32,893 nt of DNA, from the NCBI GenBank assembly GCA_019416285.1, contig DXXM01000036.1, forward strand, positions 1-32,893, in the 5' to 3' direction. Origin of the DNA: Bacteroidales bacterium (GTDB lineage Bacteria; Bacteroidota; Bacteroidia; Bacteroidales; Muribaculaceae). Position 1 is the first letter of the stretch. Each line of letters starts with the position of its first letter. A model generated the notes under the pieces. The model made no database searches. It saw nothing but the letters and a program-made list of their open reading frames with translations, and had not been told where the DNA came from. A program made the position numbers and the translations under genes. Below are positions 16,439-24,800 of the stretch, piece after piece.

Positions 16439-17335
16439 TTATACGAGATGGCGGATGAGTTCCTCGCGGTCGCCGGGAAGGAGGTCAATGACGGGAATCT
16501 CGACCATAGTGTAGGCACCGGGAGCGAGACGCATCGAAGCGCGGGCCACTCCCACGAGAAGCTGGGCTGTGAGCGCAGGGTTGTTGATTGACATGTTGAA
16601 CTCAAAACGCTGGTTCTGAGTCTTGCCGGAAACGCCTTTGCGGACCATGTGTACGCCATGACCCATATCCTTGACGGCATCCACGCTCTCGACTGCCATC
16701 ACGTGAGTCTCGTCGGAAGCGAAATAAGGGTCCTCCTTAACAGCCTTCGCCACGTCCTCGAGACGTGCGCCGGGCTCAAGCTCGACGTAAACCATGCGGC
16801 GGTGTACACCGTCGCCGAGGGGCATTGTCATGGAAAGAGCGTTTTTCACGCCGGGTTTGGACTTCACGCATACGGTATGACCCATGCTCATGCCGGGGCC
16901 GAAGTTGGTGAATGTGAGGCCCTTGGGCGCAGCAGCTTCCATTAGTGTGCGCACGATGGAGTCACTACCCGGATCCCATCCGGCAGAAATCACAGCCACA
17001 CGGCCAGATTTTTTAGCAGCCTCTCCGAGTGAACGGCGGAGATCGGCGATGGATGTGTGGATGTCAAAGCTGTCGACAGTATTGATGCCCATAGCGAGGT
17101 ATTCGAGGGCATATTTCTCGACCTCGCGGGTGGGAGTGGCAAGAATTGCCACGTCGACATGTCCGAGTTCACGGATATCGGTCACCACTTTATAGGCGGC
17201 GAGTTCGGCGGGAATCTCACTAACGTTGCGGCGCACTACGCCTGCAATCTCAAAATCAGGGGCGGCTTCGAGGGCCTCTACAGTGAAACGGCCGATATTT
17301 CCATAGCCGACCACTGCTGCTCTAATCTTTGTCAT
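16439..17335 (-). CDS. ddh: meso-Diaminopimelate D-dehydrogenase
   Basis: This 298-residue protein begins TKIRAAVVGYGNIGRF, the NADP-binding Rossmann glycine motif. It continues with VDVAILATPT, then NTVDSFDIH and VISAGWDPGSDSIVRTLMEA, FGPGMSMGHTVCVKSKPGV and a C-terminal NPALTAQLLVGVARA segment. These match Ddh (EC 1.4.1.16), as in Corynebacterium, including the substrate-binding 'GWDPG' and 'GPG-S-GH' motifs. It reductively aminates tetrahydrodipicolinate in one step to meso-DAP for lysine and peptidoglycan, bypassing the succinylase and aminotransferase routes; such one-step DAP synthesis is known in some Bacteroidales. It is transcribed alone and faces the HAD gene. Confidence 0.93.
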   Translation of the reverse strand: MTKIRAAVVGYGNIGRFTVEALEAAPDFEIAGVVRRNVSEIPAELAAYKVVTDIRELGHVDVAILATPTREVEKYALEYLAMGINTVDSFDIHTSIADLRRSLGEAAKKSGRVAVISAGWDPGSDSIVRTLMEAAAPKGLTFTNFGPGMSMGHTVCVKSKPGVKNALSMTMPLGDGVHRRMVYVELEPGARLEDVAKAVKEDPYFASDETHVMAVESVDAVKDMGHGVHMVRKGVSGKTQNQRFEFNMSINNPALTAQLLVGVARASMRLAPGAYTMVEIPVIDLLPGDREELIRHLV

Positions 17336-17378
17336 ATTTGCATTATTCTTTGGTGAAACTTATTTTTGTATTAATGAG

Positions 17379-17511
17379 GATGTTGCAAAACCCGGTACGA
17401 ACAGTAGGGATGTTTTTTAACGTCCACAATAGCCAAGCAATCAGCAGTCCGGATGTGGACGTTTTGAAAAACGTCCCTACAAAAGACACTGATGATGGAT
17501 TTCGCAACATC
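17379..17511. repeat. 133-bp nested inverted repeat, MITE-like
   Basis: The outer ends GATGTTGCRAAAYCC (17379-17393 and 17497-17511, inverted) enclose a second inverted repeat. Its arms 17404-17428 and 17454-17480 have cores GTAGGGAYGTTTTTT and ACGTCCACA. There is no ORF inside. It lies between the ackA terminator and the ddh start. A short relative is at 13579-13614. The shape fits a non-autonomous palindromic repeat. Confidence 0.65.
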
Positions 17512-17530
17512 AACACTTTATCTGAAACAA

Positions 17531-17570
17531 AGCAATGCCGGGATTCCCGTGCGGGAGTCTCGGCATTGCT
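17531..17570 (-). terminator. Intrinsic terminator of ackA
   Basis: A perfect 10-bp outer stem (AGCAATGCCG/CGGCATTGCT) with a mostly paired inner stem forms just past the ackA stop. On the minus strand it is followed by TTTGTTTC. Confidence 0.8.
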
Positions 17571-17581
17571 TTTACGGATGA

Positions 17582-18784
17582 TTATTTCTTGGAAACGATT
17601 GCTTCGGTGTCGCGGGCAATCATCAGTTCCTCATCGGTGGGGATAACTACAACCTTGACTTTCGAAGCGGGAGAAGAGATGACGGCTTCCTTGCCGCGGA
17701 GACCGGCGTTGACCTCCTGGTCAAGTTCTACGCCCATGAAGGCGAGAGGAGCGCAGACATCGGCGCGAAGCGAAGTCTGATTCTCGCCGACACCTCCGGT
17801 GAATACGATGATGTCGACACCACCCATCTCGGCTGCGTAGGCACCGATGTATTTGATGATACGCTGCTCGTACATATCCTGTGCGAGACGAGCGCGCTCG
17901 TCGCCGGCGTTGATTGCAGCCTCGATTTCACGCATGTCGCTCGAAATGCCAGTGGTGCCGAGCATACCGCTCTCCTTATTGATAATCTTCTGGAGTTCGG
18001 TAGCCGAAAGATTGTGTTTGAGCATGAGGAATACAAGTGCGCCGGGATCGACATCGCCGACACGGGTACCCATCATGAGACCTTCGGTCGGGGTAAGACC
18101 CATTGAGGTGTCTACGCTCTTGCCGCCGTCGACAGCGGTAATCGAACCGCCGTTACCGATGTGACAGGTGATGATTTTCTGATCCTTGATGTCGACGCCG
18201 AGGAACTCGCACACGCGCTGTGACACATAGCGGTGGCTGGTACCGTGGAAACCGTAGCGACGCACACCATCTTCCTTGTAATACTTGTAGGGAAGAGCAT
18301 AGAGATATGATTTAGCCGGCATGGTCTGATGAAAAGCGGTGTCGAACACTGCCACCTGCGGAGTGCTGGGCATGAGAGTGGTGATGGCGTCGATGCCGGT
18401 CATGTTGGCGGGGTTGTGGAGAGGAGCGATGTCATAACACTGCTTGATCATGTCCTTCACCTCGTCGTTGATAAGCACGCTTTCGCTGAATTTCTCAGCA
18501 CCGTGTACGACACGGTGGCCTACGGCGTCAATTTCGTCATAGCTCTTGATGCAGCCTTCCATCGGGTCGGTGAGGATGTTGAGGATAGCCTGCACAGCAC
18601 CGTTGTGGTCAACGAGACCGAGCTCGACGATGGCCTTGGATCCGTTTTTCTGTTTGTATTTGAGGAATCCGTCGCTGAGACCGATTTTCTCCACGCCGCC
18701 TTCAGCGAGTACAGCGTCGTTTGAAGTGTCGATGAGCTTATATTTTACAGAGCTGCTGCCGCAGTTCAACACTAATATTTTCAT
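17582..18784 (-). CDS. ackA: Acetate kinase
   Basis: This 400-residue protein carries the acetate kinase signatures MKILVLNCGSSSVKYKLID at the N-terminus, VGHRVVHGAEKF, FDTAFHQTMP, YGFHGTSHRYV, ITCHIGNGGSITAVDGGKSVDTSMG, VFTGGVGEN and a C-terminal VIPTDEELMIARDT. It converts acetyl phosphate and ADP to acetate and ATP, a main energy-conserving step in Bacteroidales fermentation. The ATG lies 40 bp after the pta stop, so both genes form one operon read on the minus strand. The order pta-ackA is common in Bacteroidota. Confidence 0.97.
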   Translation of the reverse strand: MKILVLNCGSSSVKYKLIDTSNDAVLAEGGVEKIGLSDGFLKYKQKNGSKAIVELGLVDHNGAVQAILNILTDPMEGCIKSYDEIDAVGHRVVHGAEKFSESVLINDEVKDMIKQCYDIAPLHNPANMTGIDAITTLMPSTPQVAVFDTAFHQTMPAKSYLYALPYKYYKEDGVRRYGFHGTSHRYVSQRVCEFLGVDIKDQKIITCHIGNGGSITAVDGGKSVDTSMGLTPTEGLMMGTRVGDVDPGALVFLMLKHNLSATELQKIINKESGMLGTTGISSDMREIEAAINAGDERARLAQDMYEQRIIKYIGAYAAEMGGVDIIVFTGGVGENQTSLRADVCAPLAFMGVELDQEVNAGLRGKEAVISSPASKVKVVVIPTDEELMIARDTEAIVSKK

Positions 18785-18824
18785 TTCTTTATGAAGTTTC
18801 TTTTATGTGTTTTCGATGTGATGA

Positions 18825-19841
18825 TTATTTGTTCTCCTTGAGACCGATAGCCTGGTTGCAGGTGATGATGATGGTCTTGTAGATATCCTCGGGGAAGCAG
18901 CCGCGGGAAAGGTCATTGACAGGAGCTGCGAGACCCTGAAGCACAGGACCTACAGCCTCTACGCCACCGAGACGCTGCACGAGCTTGTAGGCGATATTGC
19001 CGACTTCGAGCGAGGGGAACACAAGGACATTGGCACGGCCTGAAAGGGGGCTATTGGGAGCCTTGCTGTTTGCCACGCTGGGCACGAGAGCTGCATCGGC
19101 CTGAAGTTCTCCGTCAAGCACAAGTTCAGGATCCATCTCATGGGCGATACGGGTAGCCTCGATGACTTTGTCGACACGCTCGCTCTTGGCGCTGCCCTTG
19201 GTAGAGAAGCTGAGGATGGCGACGCGGGGCTCGATGCCGGCGATGTCGCGTGCGGTCTTGCCTGCGGAAACAGCAATCTGGGCGAGTTGTGCGGCGTCGG
19301 GCTCGGGAACTACGGCGCAGTCAGCGAAGATGAGCAGACCGTTGGTGCCAAAGTTGAGACCTTCGGGGAGAACCATCACGAAAGCGCCTGAAACGACGTC
19401 GATACCGGGCATGGTCTTGATAATCTGGAAAGCTGCGCGAAGCACATTGCCGGTTGTGTTGAGGGCACCGGCTACCTGGCCGTCAGCATCGCCTGCCTTT
19501 ACCATGAGACAGCCGAGATAGAGAGGATTGGCGGAAGTCATGCGGGCTTCTTCCATTGTGATACCCTTTTTCTTGCGGAGCTCGAAGTAGAGGGGCGCAT
19601 ATTTGTCGATGACTTTCTCATCAGCGGGATTGACGATGGTGGCTTTGCCGATATTTTCAAGTTTGAGATCTTTGGCCATGGCCATGATTTCGTTGGGGTC
19701 ACCGATGAGAATGATATCGGCGATGCCATCGTTGATGATTCTGTCGGCTGCAGTGAGTGTGCGAGGTTCGTTGCCTTCGGGGAGGACAATGCGCTGGCGG
19801 CTCGATTTGGCCTTGGCGGTAAGTTTTTCAAAAAGACCCAT
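18825..19841 (-). CDS. pta: Phosphate acetyltransferase
   Basis: I chose the ATG at 19841 (MGLFEKLTAKAKSSRQRIVLPEG, 338 residues), the normal length of the short Pta class. The longer open frame upstream encodes an isoleucine-rich, non-homologous leader. Conserved parts include EGNEPRTLTAADRIINDGIADIILIGDP, MVKAGDADGQVAGALNTTGNVLRAAFQIIKT and LSFSTKGSAKSERVDKVIEA. They continue with DGELQADAALVP, PLSGRANVLVFPSLEVGNIAYKLVQRLG and GPVLQGLAAPVNDLSRGC. It interconverts acetyl-CoA and acetyl phosphate, feeding AckA just downstream. A consensus promoter lies upstream at 19957-19988. Confidence 0.96.
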   Translation of the reverse strand: MGLFEKLTAKAKSSRQRIVLPEGNEPRTLTAADRIINDGIADIILIGDPNEIMAMAKDLKLENIGKATIVNPADEKVIDKYAPLYFELRKKKGITMEEARMTSANPLYLGCLMVKAGDADGQVAGALNTTGNVLRAAFQIIKTMPGIDVVSGAFVMVLPEGLNFGTNGLLIFADCAVVPEPDAAQLAQIAVSAGKTARDIAGIEPRVAILSFSTKGSAKSERVDKVIEATRIAHEMDPELVLDGELQADAALVPSVANSKAPNSPLSGRANVLVFPSLEVGNIAYKLVQRLGGVEAVGPVLQGLAAPVNDLSRGCFPEDIYKTIIITCNQAIGLKENK

Positions 19842-19956
19842 AACGGTATGTTGATTTAATATTAAAGATTTGACAATTATAATTATGATATAATTATGAA
19901 AAGTGTTTCTGTCTGTCGCTGTCGGCCAAATCCGGCGGTCAGGCCAAACAGCTACG

Positions 19957-19988
19957 CAAAGATACAATCATTTCCCCGCTTTTCCAAA
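19957..19988 (-). promoter_or_regulatory. Bacteroidota-type promoter of pta-ackA
   Basis: On the minus strand TTTG (19988-19985), exactly 20 bp, then TATCTTTG (19964-19957) form a full -33/-7 pair. The implied leader is about 110 nt before the pta ATG. Confidence 0.7.
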
Positions 19989-20045
19989 ATAAAATATTCT
20001 CAACTTTTTGCCGTTAACAATATATAGTCATCCCAAACACCTATA

Positions 20046-22010
20046 ATGACACGCAGACTTCACATTATATATATAGCGGTTCTCGCCATACTTGCGGCCT
20101 CCTGCTCGGGAGCGAAAATGAGCGTGGCCGACGAGCAGCTCGCACGCGGCGAATATTTCGACGCACAGAAAACGTATCGAAAAATCTACAATAAGCTGAA
20201 TCCACGCACACAGCGCAAGGAGCGCGGGGAAGTAGCGGCTAAGATGGCCGAATGTCACTCCCGTCTCGGTCAGGACGCACGCGCGGCGGCCGCCTATCAG
20301 AACGCCCTGCGCTACGGCTACCCCGACTCTACCCTGCTGCTGAAACTTGCAATGGCGCAGCACGGACAAGGCAACTACACGCAGGCCGCGACTACCTACG
20401 AGGAGTATCTGCGACTTTGGCCTGATGACAAACAGGCACAGCAGGGCTTGGCCGGAGCGAGAAAAAGCGCCGAACTCAAGCGCAACAAGACGCGCCACGT
20501 AGTCAAAAACGCGAAGCTATTCAACTCGCGCCGCTCGGATTTCTCCCCGATGTTCAACGGCGACATACTCTATTTCACCACCACCAACGAGAAAGCCACC
20601 GGCACCAAACGCAGCGAAATCACCGGCATGAAGCGCAGTGACATCTGGATGGCACGCAAAAACGAGCGCGGTGAATGGCAGAGGCCCGAAGCCGTGGAGG
20701 GAGAACTGAACACAGAATGGGACGAAGGTATCATGTCGTTTTCGCCCGACGGCTCGACCATGTATCTCACGCGCTCTATCCGTACTCCGGAGAAGGACAC
20801 CGGCGTCGATATATACACATCGTCGCGCTCCGACGCGAAATGGAGCGCGCCTGTGAAGTTTGAAATCACGAATGACACTCTGTCGAGCTACGGACATCCC
20901 GCCGTAAGCCCGTCGGGACAGTATCTCTATTTCACGTCCGACATGCCCGGTCATGGCGGCAAGGATATATGGCGCATCAATCTGAAGGAACGCGCCGGTA
21001 GTCTCGAAAATCTCGGGGAGGCCATCAACACGCCCGGCGACGAGGTGTTTCCCTACATGCTGACGGACTCAATAATGTATTTCTCGTCTGACGGTCATCC
21101 GGGACTCGGAGGCCTCGACATATTCAAGGCCACGCTCACCCCCTCGGGCGGATGGCTCGTGGAGAATATGGGGAGCCCGATGAACTCGGAGGGTGACGAC
21201 TTCGGTATCACATTCGCCACTCCCGGGCGCGAGGCCGGATATTTCAGCTCGAACCGTGGTGACGGACGCGGATATGACCACCTGTATTCATTCGAGCTGC
21301 CTGACCTGAAGATTCTCATTTCAGGCTGGGTTCTCGACAAGGACGAGGAACCGGTGCCCAACGCCGTAATCCGCATCGTCGGCAACGATGGGTCCAATCA
21401 GAAGGCCATAGCAAAAAACGACGGCACATTCTCCTTCCCCTTGCAGCGCGGTGTCAGCTACGTTATGCTTGCGGGAGCTAAAGGCTACCTCAACGCCAAG
21501 CAGGAATTTACCTCAGATACTGCCGAAGAGGATGCAGAATATGGCATAGACTTCATCCTCGCATCAATCAACAAACCAAACATCGTCGAAAATATTTTCT
21601 ATGATTTCGACAAGGCCACACTGCGTCCCGAGGCTAAGGAGGCTCTTAACGAGGTGGTGAAGATGTTGCGTGACAATCCCAATATCACCATAGAAATGGC
21701 CTCGCATACTGACCGCAAGGGCTCCGATGAATATAATATCGCATTGTCGGAGCGTCGCGCCAAAAGCGTAGTCGACTACCTGATTGAATGTGGTATTCCG
21801 GCTGACCGCCTCCAGTATCAGGGCTATGGCGAGTCGCGCCCCAAGACTGTGACGAAGCGCATCGCGCGAGAGTTCCCACAGTTCGAGGAGGGCCAGGTGC
21901 TTGACGAGGAATTTATCCTCTCGCTTCCCGCGGAACAACAAGAAATCGCCGACCAGATTAACCGCCGCACGGAATTTCAGGTGCTTTCAGTCGATTACCA
22001 GATGTATTAG
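20046..22010 (+). CDS. PorE-like OmpA-family lipoprotein (type IX secretion system)
   Basis: This 654-residue protein has a lipoprotein signal ending in LAASC (Cys20) and a TPR-like region (about residues 28-135). PD40/WD40-like beta-propeller repeats follow (about 160-410: MSFSPDGSTMYLTRS, VSPSGQYLYFTSDMPGHGGKDIWRI, YFSSDGHPGLGGLDIFKA, YFSSNRGDGRGYDHLYSF). Then come a carboxypeptidase-regulatory-like domain (about 420-495, VPNAVIRIVGNDG) and a C-terminal OmpA-like peptidoglycan-binding domain (about 515-630, YDFDKATLRPEA, HTDRKGSDEYNIALSERRAKSV). The TPR-propeller-CRD-OmpA order is that of Porphyromonas PorE, which anchors the type IX secretion machine to peptidoglycan. The family call is firm; the T9SS role is by homology, as no other por gene is in the window. 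Confidence 0.88.
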   Translation: MTRRLHIIYIAVLAILAASCSGAKMSVADEQLARGEYFDAQKTYRKIYNKLNPRTQRKERGEVAAKMAECHSRLGQDARAAAAYQNALRYGYPDSTLLLKLAMAQHGQGNYTQAATTYEEYLRLWPDDKQAQQGLAGARKSAELKRNKTRHVVKNAKLFNSRRSDFSPMFNGDILYFTTTNEKATGTKRSEITGMKRSDIWMARKNERGEWQRPEAVEGELNTEWDEGIMSFSPDGSTMYLTRSIRTPEKDTGVDIYTSSRSDAKWSAPVKFEITNDTLSSYGHPAVSPSGQYLYFTSDMPGHGGKDIWRINLKERAGSLENLGEAINTPGDEVFPYMLTDSIMYFSSDGHPGLGGLDIFKATLTPSGGWLVENMGSPMNSEGDDFGITFATPGREAGYFSSNRGDGRGYDHLYSFELPDLKILISGWVLDKDEEPVPNAVIRIVGNDGSNQKAIAKNDGTFSFPLQRGVSYVMLAGAKGYLNAKQEFTSDTAEEDAEYGIDFILASINKPNIVENIFYDFDKATLRPEAKEALNEVVKMLRDNPNITIEMASHTDRKGSDEYNIALSERRAKSVVDYLIECGIPADRLQYQGYGESRPKTVTKRIAREFPQFEEGQVLDEEFILSLPAEQQEIADQINRRTEFQVLSVDYQMY

Positions 22011-22088
22011 GATGAGGGGATTTCAGTCTGATTATCCCGGAAATGCGATTTTTCGGCTCACAAAGTAAAAAGTCTCGTAAATTTGTTA

Positions 22089-22096
22089 TATCTTTG
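22089..22096 (+). promoter_or_regulatory. Candidate -7 box of the small-ORF/GNAT pair
   Basis: TATCTTTG matches the -7 consensus and lies 29 bp before the ATG of the 52-codon ORF, with nothing equivalent before the GNAT gene. This supports one transcript for both. Confidence 0.5.
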
Positions 22097-22125
22097 TAAA
22101 ACAATAAATAACAAATACGCAGAAC

Positions 22126-22284
22126 ATGGCGAGACCGATTAAAGAGACACCTATTCTGACCGGAAAGGACGCAGAACGATTCATTGAGCACATGCTGCGC
22201 TCCGATGAACGGAAGGAAACCCCGGAAGAACGCGACAAGCGTATGGCAGCTTATGAAACCATAAAAAAAATGATGGTGGACTGA
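22126..22284 (+). CDS. Small acidic/basic helical protein, candidate antitoxin (52 aa)
   Basis: This 52-codon frame (MARPIKETPILTGKDAERFI to AAYETIKKMMVD) runs 22126-22284 and ends 4 bp before the GNAT start. It is rich in charged residues and looks largely helical (AERFIEHMLRSDERKETPEERDKRMAAYE). The opening 'ARPIKETPILTGKDAERFI' resembles small proteins placed before GNAT genes in Bacteroidota. There is no recognisable ribbon-helix-helix DUF1778 domain such as the TacA/AtaR antitoxins have, and it is much shorter. Its tight coupling to a TacT-like GNAT suggests an antitoxin. Function is inference; coding status is supported by the start, spacing and promoter. Confidence 0.7.
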   Translation: MARPIKETPILTGKDAERFIEHMLRSDERKETPEERDKRMAAYETIKKMMVD

Positions 22285-22288
22285 GCCC

Positions 22289-22840
22289 ATGACACTTGAT
22301 GAATTTTACTCGGATTTCAAAATCCGTAAATTGCAGGCGAATGAAGTGATTTCTTCTTTCAATTGCGGAGATGAAGATTTGAACGACTTCATCCTGAACG
22401 ATGCGACCGTTTATAAAGAGGCTTTATTGGCCATAACCTATATTGTGGAGAATAAGGCCGACAATAAAGTCTACGGCTACTTTAGCTTGGCAAACGACAG
22501 AGTAGGTATGACCGATTTCCCTGATAAGACAGAATTCAATCGATTCAGAAAGCATAAATTTGTAAATGAAAAACGGCTAAAAAGCTATCCTGCCACAAAG
22601 ATATGTCGCTTGGGTATTTCAGAAAATCTCAAAGGTCAGAATATCGGCACTTATCTTATTGATTACATAAAAACTTTATGTTTCGTCGAAATCCGGAGCG
22701 GATGTCGTTTTTTGACTGTGGACGCATATTCAGAAGCAATAAATTTTTATATTAAAAATAAGTTTTCTCGTCTATGCAGTAACAATGAAGATGACCGACG
22801 GACACAGTTGCTTTTCTTCGATTTACATGATTTGAGCTGA
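22289..22840 (+). CDS. TacT/AtaT-like GNAT acetyltransferase, candidate toxin
   Basis: This 183-residue protein has the arrangement of toxin-type GNATs that acetylate aminoacyl-tRNA. FNCGDEDLNDFILNDA (residues 24-39) matches the 'F-CG---LN-FL---A' start. YGYFSLAND follows the first strands. PATKICRLGISENLKGQNIGTYLID contains the acetyl-CoA loop, though the usual GxG centre reads GQNIG. TVDAYSEAINFYIKNKF supplies the conserved Asp-Ala and Tyr. It follows the 52-codon ORF by 4 bp and shares its promoter. Both genes are AT-richer than the flanking porE-like and typA genes, which suggests acquisition. A non-toxin housekeeping GNAT is possible. Confidence 0.8.
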   Translation: MTLDEFYSDFKIRKLQANEVISSFNCGDEDLNDFILNDATVYKEALLAITYIVENKADNKVYGYFSLANDRVGMTDFPDKTEFNRFRKHKFVNEKRLKSYPATKICRLGISENLKGQNIGTYLIDYIKTLCFVEIRSGCRFLTVDAYSEAINFYIKNKFSRLCSNNEDDRRTQLLFFDLHDLS

Positions 22841-22950
22841 AATTTAACATATACCACTCTCTCTGGAGGTTTTGGAAGATTTTTTTGCGGGATTTTATGC
22901 GGGTATTTGTTTTTTTGACGTTAAGTCACTGCCGTTTGCGAAAATTTGAG

Positions 22951-22958
22951 TAACTTTG
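22951..22958 (+). promoter_or_regulatory. Candidate -7 box of typA
   Basis: TAACTTTG followed by C matches the -7 consensus 22 bp before the typA ATG, giving a leader of roughly 15 nt. No TTTG at the standard 19-21 bp spacing was found. Confidence 0.5.
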
Positions 22959-22980
22959 CAGCCGAAAATTTTTAAGGACA

Positions 22981-24780
22981 ATGCAGAAGATTAGAAATAT
23001 TGCCATCATCGCCCATGTGGACCATGGCAAAACGACCCTCGTAGACAAAATGCTCATGGCCGGAAAGCTTTTCCGCGACAACCAGTCGACCGGCGAGCTC
23101 ATTCTTGACAACAATGACCTTGAGCGCGAGCGAGGTATAACAATCCTCTCTAAAAATGTCTCCATCAACTACAACGGCTACAAAATCAACATCATCGACA
23201 CTCCGGGACACGCCGATTTCGGCGGCGAGGTAGAGCGAGTGCTCAACATGGCCGACGGCTGTCTGCTCCTTGTGGACGCTTTTGAAGGCCCGATGCCTCA
23301 GACCCGTTTCGTGTTGCAGAAGGCCATTCAGATGGGCCTGAAGCCTGTCGTAGTAATAAATAAGGTTGATAAACCAAACTGTCGCCCCGACGAAGTGCAG
23401 GAAATGGTGTTTGACCTCATGTGTAATCTCGATGCCACCGAGGACCAGCTCGACTTCCCCACAATCTACGGTTCGGCCAAGCAGGGATGGATGAGCACCG
23501 ACTACACACAACCCACTGACAATATTACCGCCGTACTCGACGCTATCATCGAATATATCCCCGAACCCGAAGTGCTTGAAGGCGACGCTCAGATGCTCAT
23601 CACATCCCTTGATTTCAGCAGCTATGTGGGCCGTATCGCCATCGGCCGTGTACACCGCGGCGAACTGCGCGAAGGCATGGAGATAGCACTCTGCAAAAAA
23701 GACGGCTCAATCGTGCGCCAGCGCATCAAAGAGCTCCACACTTTCGAAGGCATGGGTCGCAAGAAAGTGGAGTCAGTCAAGAGTGGCGACATCTGCGCTC
23801 TTGTCGGAATCGAAGGCTTCGAAATCGGTGATACCGTGGCCGACATCAACAATCCCGAACCACTCCCCCGCATCGCTATCGACGAGCCCACAATGTCGAT
23901 GACATTCACCATCAACGACAGCCCTTTCTTCGGCAAAGACGGCAAATATGTCACCTCGCGCCACATCCATGACCGCCTCATGAAAGAACTCGACCGCAAC
24001 CTTGCGCTCCGCGTAAAAAAAGCAGACCATGAGGACACCTGGACAGTGTTCGGCCGCGGTGTGCTCCATCTCTCGGTACTCATCGAGACCATGCGCCGTG
24101 AAGGGTTCGAACTTCAGGTGGGGCAGCCTCAGGTAATCATCAAGGAAATCGACGGGCAGAAATGCGAGCCGATGGAAATGCTGACAATCAACGTGCCTGA
24201 GGAATATTCGTCGAAGATTATCGATATGGTGACCCGTCGCAAGGGCGAGATGGTGTCGATGATGACACAGAACGACCGCCTGCACATCGAATTCCTCATT
24301 CCTTCGCGCGGCATCATCGGTCTGCGCAACAATGTGCTGACCGCCTCCGCCGGTGAAGCAATCATGGCTCACCGCTTCCATGAATATCAGCCTTGGAAAG
24401 GCGACATCGAGCGCCGCACCAACGGCTCGCTCATCGCAATGGAGAGCGGTACGGCCTACGCCTACGCTATCGACAAGCTCCAGGACCGCGGCCGTTTCTT
24501 TATCTTCCCGCAGGAAGAGGTCTACGCCGGACAGGTGGTTGGCGAGAACGCGAAGGAAAACGACATTGTGGTCAATGTCACCAAATCCAAGAAACTCACC
24601 AACATGCGTGCGAGCGGTGCCGATGACAAGGCACGAATCATTCCTCCCGTAGTGTTCTCTCTCGAAGAGGCTCTCGAATACATCAAGGAGGATGAATATG
24701 TAGAGGTGACGCCTCACCACATCCGCCTGCGCAAAATAATTCTCGACGAAATAGAGCGTAAACGCGCTAACAAGGCTTAA
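22981..24780 (+). CDS. typA: Translational GTPase TypA/BipA
   Basis: This 599-residue protein matches TypA (BipA), a ribosome-associated GTPase involved in 50S assembly, stress and cold adaptation. All G motifs are intact: P-loop IIAHVDHGKTT, switch I ERERGITILSKN, switch II DTPGHADFGGEVERVL with the catalytic His, and INKVDKPNCRPDEV. Domains II and III (SSYVGRIAIGRVHRG; LSVLIETMRREGFELQVGQP) and the C-terminal BipA-specific domain (MTQNDRLHIEFLIPSRGIIGLRN, NGSLIAMESGTAYAYAID, TPHHIRLRK) are in order. The length is normal. It is a useful contrast to the degenerate EF-G paralogue at 29026. Confidence 0.96.
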   Translation: MQKIRNIAIIAHVDHGKTTLVDKMLMAGKLFRDNQSTGELILDNNDLERERGITILSKNVSINYNGYKINIIDTPGHADFGGEVERVLNMADGCLLLVDAFEGPMPQTRFVLQKAIQMGLKPVVVINKVDKPNCRPDEVQEMVFDLMCNLDATEDQLDFPTIYGSAKQGWMSTDYTQPTDNITAVLDAIIEYIPEPEVLEGDAQMLITSLDFSSYVGRIAIGRVHRGELREGMEIALCKKDGSIVRQRIKELHTFEGMGRKKVESVKSGDICALVGIEGFEIGDTVADINNPEPLPRIAIDEPTMSMTFTINDSPFFGKDGKYVTSRHIHDRLMKELDRNLALRVKKADHEDTWTVFGRGVLHLSVLIETMRREGFELQVGQPQVIIKEIDGQKCEPMEMLTINVPEEYSSKIIDMVTRRKGEMVSMMTQNDRLHIEFLIPSRGIIGLRNNVLTASAGEAIMAHRFHEYQPWKGDIERRTNGSLIAMESGTAYAYAIDKLQDRGRFFIFPQEEVYAGQVVGENAKENDIVVNVTKSKKLTNMRASGADDKARIIPPVVFSLEEALEYIKEDEYVEVTPHHIRLRKIILDEIERKRANKA

Positions 24781-24800
24781 AAGGCCGACGCTCAGACATG

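Noticed and set aside
19841..19967. A longer N-terminus for Pta starting at 19967
   Set aside because: The added 42 residues are Ile-rich and non-homologous, and they overlap the promoter -7 box; the 338-residue form has the family length.
22861..22950. A possible riboswitch or leader before typA
   Set aside because: I see T-rich DNA but no convincing stem arrangement or known conserved core.
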